Below are positions 7,895-10,932 of a DNA stretch of 10,932 nt, piece by piece (position 1 is the stretch's first letter; each line of letters starts with the position of its first letter). The translations under genes and the position numbers were made by a program. The DNA lies in the NCBI GenBank assembly GCA_041484525.1, contig JBGPHT010000213.1:1-10932 (forward strand), in the 5' to 3' direction. This DNA comes from JBGPHT01 sp041484525. GTDB lineage: Bacteria > Acidobacteriota > Terriglobia > Bryobacterales > Bryobacteraceae. The notes beneath the pieces are model-generated. The model did no database searches. It saw only the letters and a program-made list of their open reading frames with translations, and had not been told where the DNA came from.

Positions 7895-9330
7895 TCGACT
7901 GGCAATTACTGTTCTACCGGTCGTTCCACTACTTCTGCTACGGGATCATTTTCTACGTGGCGGTGATCAACTCGATCTACTTTTTCCTTACCGTGCTGGG
8001 CTTCTTCTCTCTGCGCAAGTATCACGCCCGACTGACGCCGGAGCAGCGCGACGCACTCATCCGCTCGCCGCTGCTGCCCGAGATCAGTGTGGTGGCGCCC
8101 GCGTACAACGAAGCCGTCACGGTGCGGGAGAGCGTCAAGGCGATGCTCAAGCTGAGCTACCCGAATCTCCAGGTCATCGTGGTGAATGACGGGTCGAAGG
8201 ACGACACGCTCAAGATTCTGATCGAGGAGTTCCGGCTGTATCGCTCCGCCCGAACGCCGACGGGGCCGCTGCCGCACAAGCCGATCCGCGGCATCTATGA
8301 GTCGCGCGACCCCATCCGCCTGATCGTGGTAGACAAGGAAAACGGCGGCAAGGCGGATTCACTGAACGCCGGGCTGGACGTGGCGCGCTCGGAGCTGGTG
8401 GCGGCGGTGGACTCGGATTCGCTGCTCGAGCATGACTCGCTACTACAGTGCGTCAAACCGTTTCTGGAAGACCGCGAGCGGACCATCGCGTGCGGTGGCA
8501 TGATTCGCGTGGTGAACGGCTGCCACGTGCGCAACGGGCGCGTGACGACCATCTCCACCAGCCGGTCGGTGATCGCGCTGTTCCAGTCGGTGGAGTACAT
8601 TCGCGCGTTCCTGGGAGGCCGCGTGGCCCTCAGCTTCCTGAATTCGTTGCTCATCATCTCGGGCGCCTTCGGCGTGTTCCGGCGCGACGTGGTGATTGCG
8701 TCGGGCGGCTTCGCCGTGAAGACGGTCGGCGAGGACATGGAACTGGTGGTGCGGCTGCACCGGCAGTACCGCGAGCGCAAGGCCGATTACCGAATCCGCT
8801 ACGTGCCCGAACCGGTGTGCTGGACCGAGGTGCCGGAGACCATCAAGATCCTGAAGGGCCAGCGCAACCGCTGGCAGCGCGGCACAGTGGAGAGCATCGC
8901 GCTGCACAAACGTGTCATACTGCGGCCCAAATTCGGGCTCCTGGGGATGTTTGCCGTGCCGTACTTCGCGTTGTTCGAGATGCTGGGCCCGGCTGTCGAA
9001 ACCCTGGGATACGTCTGTACCGGGCTGGGGTACGCGGTGGGAATCATCAGCCGCGAGGTGTTGATCCTGTTCTTCTGTGTCTCGGTGCTGTTCGGCATTG
9101 TGCTTTCGACCAGCGCCGTGCTGCTCGAGGAATTCACCGCGCGCCGCTATCCGCGGACCATGGACGTGGTGCGCCTCTTCGTGGTGGCGATCCTCGAAAA
9201 CCTCGGGTTCAAACAGTTGATGACCTACTGGCGAACCGAAGGCCTGATCGATGGATTGAAGGGAAAGACGGGGTGGGGAAACATGGAACGGAAGGGGTTT
9301 GGAACAGCTCCCGCGAAGCTGGGGCCGTAA
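7891..9330 (+). CDS. Processive family 2 glycosyltransferase (polysaccharide synthase), COG1215 type
   Basis: This 479-aa inner-membrane enzyme should polymerise a nucleotide sugar into an extracellular or envelope polysaccharide, as do PgaC, hyaluronan synthase and BcsA. An N-terminal membrane helix (about 14-39) precedes the GT-A domain. That domain contains VVAPAYNE (67-74), the UDP-binding Asp100 in VVNDGS, the DSD metal motif (174-176), the catalytic-base GED (280-282) and the acceptor QRNRW signature (324-328). Three or four further membrane helices follow between about 345 and 440. All catalytic residues are present; there is no PilZ domain for cyclic di-GMP. The GTG at 7891 overlaps the HEAT stop as GTGA. 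The frame is open back to 7711, but that part lies inside the HEAT gene. It is last in the operon, so probably the output. The sugar cannot be inferred. Confidence 0.92.
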   Translation: MIDWQLLFYRSFHYFCYGIIFYVAVINSIYFFLTVLGFFSLRKYHARLTPEQRDALIRSPLLPEISVVAPAYNEAVTVRESVKAMLKLSYPNLQVIVVNDGSKDDTLKILIEEFRLYRSARTPTGPLPHKPIRGIYESRDPIRLIVVDKENGGKADSLNAGLDVARSELVAAVDSDSLLEHDSLLQCVKPFLEDRERTIACGGMIRVVNGCHVRNGRVTTISTSRSVIALFQSVEYIRAFLGGRVALSFLNSLLIISGAFGVFRRDVVIASGGFAVKTVGEDMELVVRLHRQYRERKADYRIRYVPEPVCWTEVPETIKILKGQRNRWQRGTVESIALHKRVILRPKFGLLGMFAVPYFALFEMLGPAVETLGYVCTGLGYAVGIISREVLILFFCVSVLFGIVLSTSAVLLEEFTARRYPRTMDVVRLFVVAILENLGFKQLMTYWRTEGLIDGLKGKTGWGNMERKGFGTAPAKLGP

Positions 9331-9337
9331 CCATTCG

Positions 9338-9357
9338 CGGCCAGTGTAGGGGGGCCG
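9338..9357 (+). terminator. Weak stem-loop after the glycosyltransferase operon
   Basis: CGGCC (9338-9342) pairs with GGCCG (9353-9357) around a 10-base loop, and only TTT follows. It lies 8 bp past the operon stop, in the 53-bp spacer before the convergent Vsr remnant. The stem is short and the T-run poor, so this is only a candidate. Confidence 0.28.
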
Positions 9358-9383
9358 TTTGAATACCCTGTCGAAGCGGTTCT

Positions 9384-9651
9384 TCAGAGAAATGCTTCCA
9401 ACCTTTTGCGAAGAGAGTTTGGATCTCGAGTCCAGCACTCCCATAGGACAAGCACTTTCCAGCCGTCCTTACGAAGAGTTTTGATGTGCCCCCTATCCCT
9501 CTCAGCGTTTCTTTCACGCTTGCCGTTCCAGTAGTCGGAAACTGGTGGTCCCGGGGGAAGGCAGCCTCTTAACGCGCATTTTGCGGTGTCCTTGGCTGCC
9601 GACGGCGCGCATGCGGGTGCTTGTGTTCCACGGGTGAGGTGCGTCAACCAT
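9384..9651 (-). pseudogene. Vsr-type very-short-patch-repair endonuclease, internally deleted and frameshifted
   Basis: The C-terminal part (9384 to about 9540, minus) is clearly Vsr: DYWNGKRERNAERDR, then LRKDGWKVLVLWECWTRDP and a final RLEAFL. Intact Vsr nicks next to T:G mismatches made by deamination of 5-methylcytosine and usually travels with a cytosine methylase. Upstream, an ATG at 9651 reads MVDA, then TRMRAVGS, matching the usual Vsr start. One extra base later the downstream frame reads KDTA, which completes the familiar MRAV-x-SKDT motif. So the two ends sit side by side with a frameshift, and the central catalytic section (the Asp- and His-containing core and most zinc ligands) is gone; LWEC keeps the last Cys. 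Total length is about 88 codons against roughly 130-150 normally. A GGAGG remains 12 bases before the ATG. It should be inactive. Confidence 0.75.
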
Positions 9652-9802
9652 GCGGGGTCTAATCCTCCAACCGGCCCGGCTCGCCGCTTTCTGCATCAAT
9701 GTTGGCGGGCAGCTATTCCACTGTAAACACCGGTCGGGCGCTTTGTGGGTGGCGCTGCGGGGACCGCGCGGTTCAGCTTTCTCATTACTTCGGTCGCTCC
9801 CG

Positions 9803-10279
9803 TCAGAGTTGCGTTACCGAAACCGTGAAGCCGGGTTTTTTCCTGGGCCTTGCCAATTCTGCCCGCACGTGGGCCAGTTCCTTAATGGCCTCGGGTATCT
9901 CGTGGTTATCGATGGGGCACAGCCGGTACCCGTATGTGTCGCTGTCCCCCACAACATCGAGTTGGCCCGGAGGCAACCGGAAATCGGCCGTCCCTTCGCG
10001 ATATAATCCGATCACCGCGTGGGCAAACCCCCAGCAGGGATCAAACAACGCCCCAACCAGCGGCAGTCCTGGGCAGGGCAGCAACTGGCCCCGTTCCAGA
10101 AACTGTACACTAACTCCCAGCAATGCGTTGCCTATCGACTTGCTGTTCACGAGAAACGCTTCCGGTGGGTGCTCCCCTTCACTGTACTTCCGGCAGATGT
10201 CCTCAATATCCACGTCGGCCGGCGCTGACACGATGCTGGCGTCCTTTACTCCGGCCGACGCATCATCCGTTTCAATCAT
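9803..10279 (-). CDS. Hypothetical protein, 158 aa
   Basis: I do not recognise this protein. The frame is open to 10405, but the ATG at 10279 is chosen because GGGGAGGG lies seven bases upstream, the best ribosome-binding site in the window. It is acidic near the N-terminus (DVDIEDICRKYSEGE), hydrophobic in the middle (GLPLVGALFDPCWGFAHAVIGLY), and ends in a basic stretch, ARPRKKPG. It is not a membrane protein by eye and carries no motif I can assign. The domain-like composition and strong Shine-Dalgarno favour a real gene. It lies alone among gene remnants on the same strand, so it may be mobile or defence-island cargo; that is context only. Confidence 0.6.
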   Translation of the reverse strand: MIETDDASAGVKDASIVSAPADVDIEDICRKYSEGEHPPEAFLVNSKSIGNALLGVSVQFLERGQLLPCPGLPLVGALFDPCWGFAHAVIGLYREGTADFRLPPGQLDVVGDSDTYGYRLCPIDNHEIPEAIKELAHVRAELARPRKKPGFTVSVTQL

Positions 10280-10286
10280 CCCGTTT

Positions 10287-10294
10287 CCCTCCCC
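10287..10294 (-). promoter_or_regulatory. Strong Shine-Dalgarno that decides the start of the 158-aa gene
   Basis: On the minus strand GGGGAGGG lies seven bases before the ATG at 10277-10279. No comparable site precedes the upstream in-frame ATG at 10405, so the extra 42 residues of the longer frame are rejected. Confidence 0.65.
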
Positions 10295-10321
10295 ATGTTT
10301 CGTTGCAGTAGTCCAGGTCGG

Positions 10322-10342
10322 GGACAGTCCGCTTTGCTGTCC
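10322..10342. repeat. Stem-loop GGACAG/CTGTCC, REP-like
   Basis: GGACAG (10322-10327) is the exact reverse complement of CTGTCC (10337-10342), with a 9-base loop and GGTCGG just outside. The GGGACAGTCC core resembles short palindromic repeats scattered by REP-associated transposases (RAYTs). Only one copy is present here, so the assignment is tentative. Confidence 0.35.
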
Positions 10343-10430
10343 AAAGTTGGGAAGATACGTCCCCGCGCGTTCATGCCCAGAATCCAGTTCCGAAAAACGC
10401 TGCATCGCCCAGCGGCGGACTAAAAGAACC

Positions 10431-10461
10431 AGTGTCAGGTCTAACTCTCACGTCTGACTCT
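10431..10461. repeat. Imperfect stem-loop AGTGTCAG/CTGACTCT, REP-like
   Basis: AGTGTCAG (10431-10438) pairs with CTGACTCT (10454-10461) at 7 of 8 positions around a 15-base loop. Part of it, GTCAGGTCT, recurs at 10481. The form, a short imperfect hairpin in non-coding DNA, fits a degraded REP element, but copy number elsewhere in the genome is unknown. Confidence 0.35.
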
Positions 10462-10554
10462 CCCAATTCGAAGCCCCTCCGTCAGGTCTCGGCCCCGAGA
10501 AGTCCCTAATGGACTTCAACGGGGGCTCCGCGTGTCCGAGCCTTGTTGAAGGCG

Positions 10555-10803
10555 CTACACGGTCGCCAGCCACGAAACCTGAATGGTGACCCTCTCGGTC
10601 CTTCTGAAATGGAGGCTGCCAGATAGCGGGTTCTGGAAAATTTCGTGAGACGGCGATTCTCGGAAGTTTCTTACGACGAAAAGAAAGAAGCGCTCTCTTA
10701 GTTCCGCTGCGACATCGTATTCCTTGGGGGTCAGTGACAAGCTTCCCGTTTGTTCCCTCAAGCCTTTGACCTCCACAGCCAGGAAATCCTTATGGCTCGT
10801 CCG
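10555..10803 (-). pseudogene. C-terminal remnant of a DUF3883-domain protein
   Basis: This minus-strand frame reads HKDFLAVEVKGLREQTG, then LTPKEYDVAAELRERFFLFVVRNF, ending SWLATV and TGA-type stop at 10555. This is the usual end of DUF3883, a nuclease-like domain found in defence and restriction proteins; the E-x-K in VEVKG is the second half of a PD-(D/E)xK-type active site. Everything before it is missing. Upstream the frame stays open to the window edge but turns into an unrelated Pro/Arg-rich shadow, and a different gene ends at 10830 in another frame. A GTG at 10776 could start a 73-aa product, without a well-placed Shine-Dalgarno. Most likely it is a truncated relic rather than an expressed gene. 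Confidence 0.65.
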
Positions 10804-10829
10804 GGGAATCTGTGGGTAACTGGCGGGTT

Positions 10830-10932
10830 TCAGAGCTGGGATTGAGTGAGGAAACGGTGAAACTTGCGGCAGGTGGAGTCGAACGAGCGCTGCTCGTCTT
10901 CCCAGCCGTTGTGGATCAGCGGACCGCCGTCC
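10830..10932 (-). CDS. C-terminal 33 codons of an unidentified gene (partial)
   Basis: From the window edge a minus-strand frame reads 33 residues to a TGA at 10830-10832, including GGPLIHNGWEDEQRSFDST and then CRKFHRFLTQSQL. Codon choice is strongly GC-biased at third positions (ggc, ctg, atc, cac, aac, gac, ttc, tcc, acc, tgc, aag), as in the core genes and unlike the remnants to its left. It is therefore probably the true end of a chromosomal gene. I cannot assign a family from this short tail. Confidence 0.5.
   Translation of the reverse strand, partial: DGGPLIHNGWEDEQRSFDSTCRKFHRFLTQSQL

Larger units (their letters stand above)
10280..10554. other. Gene-free spacer with REP-like sequence
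   Basis: No protein-like frame was found on either strand of this 275-bp stretch. It contains the 158-aa gene's ribosome-binding site and two stem-loops annotated separately. A 9-bp direct repeat GTCAGGTCT lies at 10434-10442 and 10481-10489. There is also a small AGTCC/GGACT hairpin (10501-10515) without a T-run. Confidence 0.4.

Noticed and set aside
9321..9358. Direct repeat GGGGCCGT at 9321-9328 and 9351-9358, as a target-site duplication
   Set aside because: Only 8 bp of GC-rich sequence, 30 bp apart with no element between; chance is sufficient.
8443..9444. A 333-codon minus-strand frame opposite the glycosyltransferase
   Set aside because: His/Gln/Arg-rich composition typical of antisense shadow; the plus strand encodes all the glycosyltransferase signatures.

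Overview
The window looks like chromosomal DNA of a GC-rich Gram-negative bacterium, most likely an acidobacterium of the Solibacter/Bryobacter type. This is inferred from protein style and gene company, because no rRNA or other marker gene is present. No tRNA, CRISPR array or intact insertion sequence was seen.

Layout. (1) Positions 1-425 are debris and regulatory DNA: a near-dyad with an embedded 12-bp palindrome (150-192), and the C-terminal remnant of a small uncharacterised protein (231-425, minus) whose frame runs into the end of the AAA+ gene. (2) Positions 404-3058 hold three housekeeping/stress genes: a stand-alone AAA+ ATPase resembling the second ATPase ring of ClpB/ClpA (minus), a divergent secreted M48 zinc metalloprotease (plus), and a convergent single-RRM RNA-binding protein (minus). 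(3) Positions 3252-9330 form a tight four-gene plus-strand operon: a membrane PAS histidine-kinase-like protein, a REC-HPt-REC-REC phosphorelay scaffold, a membrane-anchored HEAT-repeat protein, and a processive family 2 glycosyltransferase. The last two junctions are 4-bp stop/start overlaps, and three of the four genes use GTG or TTG starts. (4) Positions 9384-10932 (minus) are an accessory scrapyard: a Vsr endonuclease pseudogene with a frameshift and an internal deletion, one apparently intact 158-aa orphan with a strong Shine-Dalgarno, REP-like stem-loops, a DUF3883 remnant, and the last 33 codons of an unidentified gene.

The most interesting element is the operon at 3252-9330. The kinase-like protein has Glu where the phospho-accepting His should be, Gln/Ser in place of the ATP-binding N-box Asn residues, no DxGxG box, and a receiver-like tail without the acidic pair. 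In the second protein the first receiver has Asn instead of the phospho-accepting Asp and the third domain is a receiver-like fold without active-site residues, but the HPt histidine and the last receiver are intact. My reading is a membrane signalling assembly in which catalysis has been lost from the sensor. It would take phosphate from an outside kinase, or work by protein contact alone, and pass the state through the HEAT adaptor to a polysaccharide synthase. That chain is inference. The substitutions and gene coupling are read directly from the sequence.
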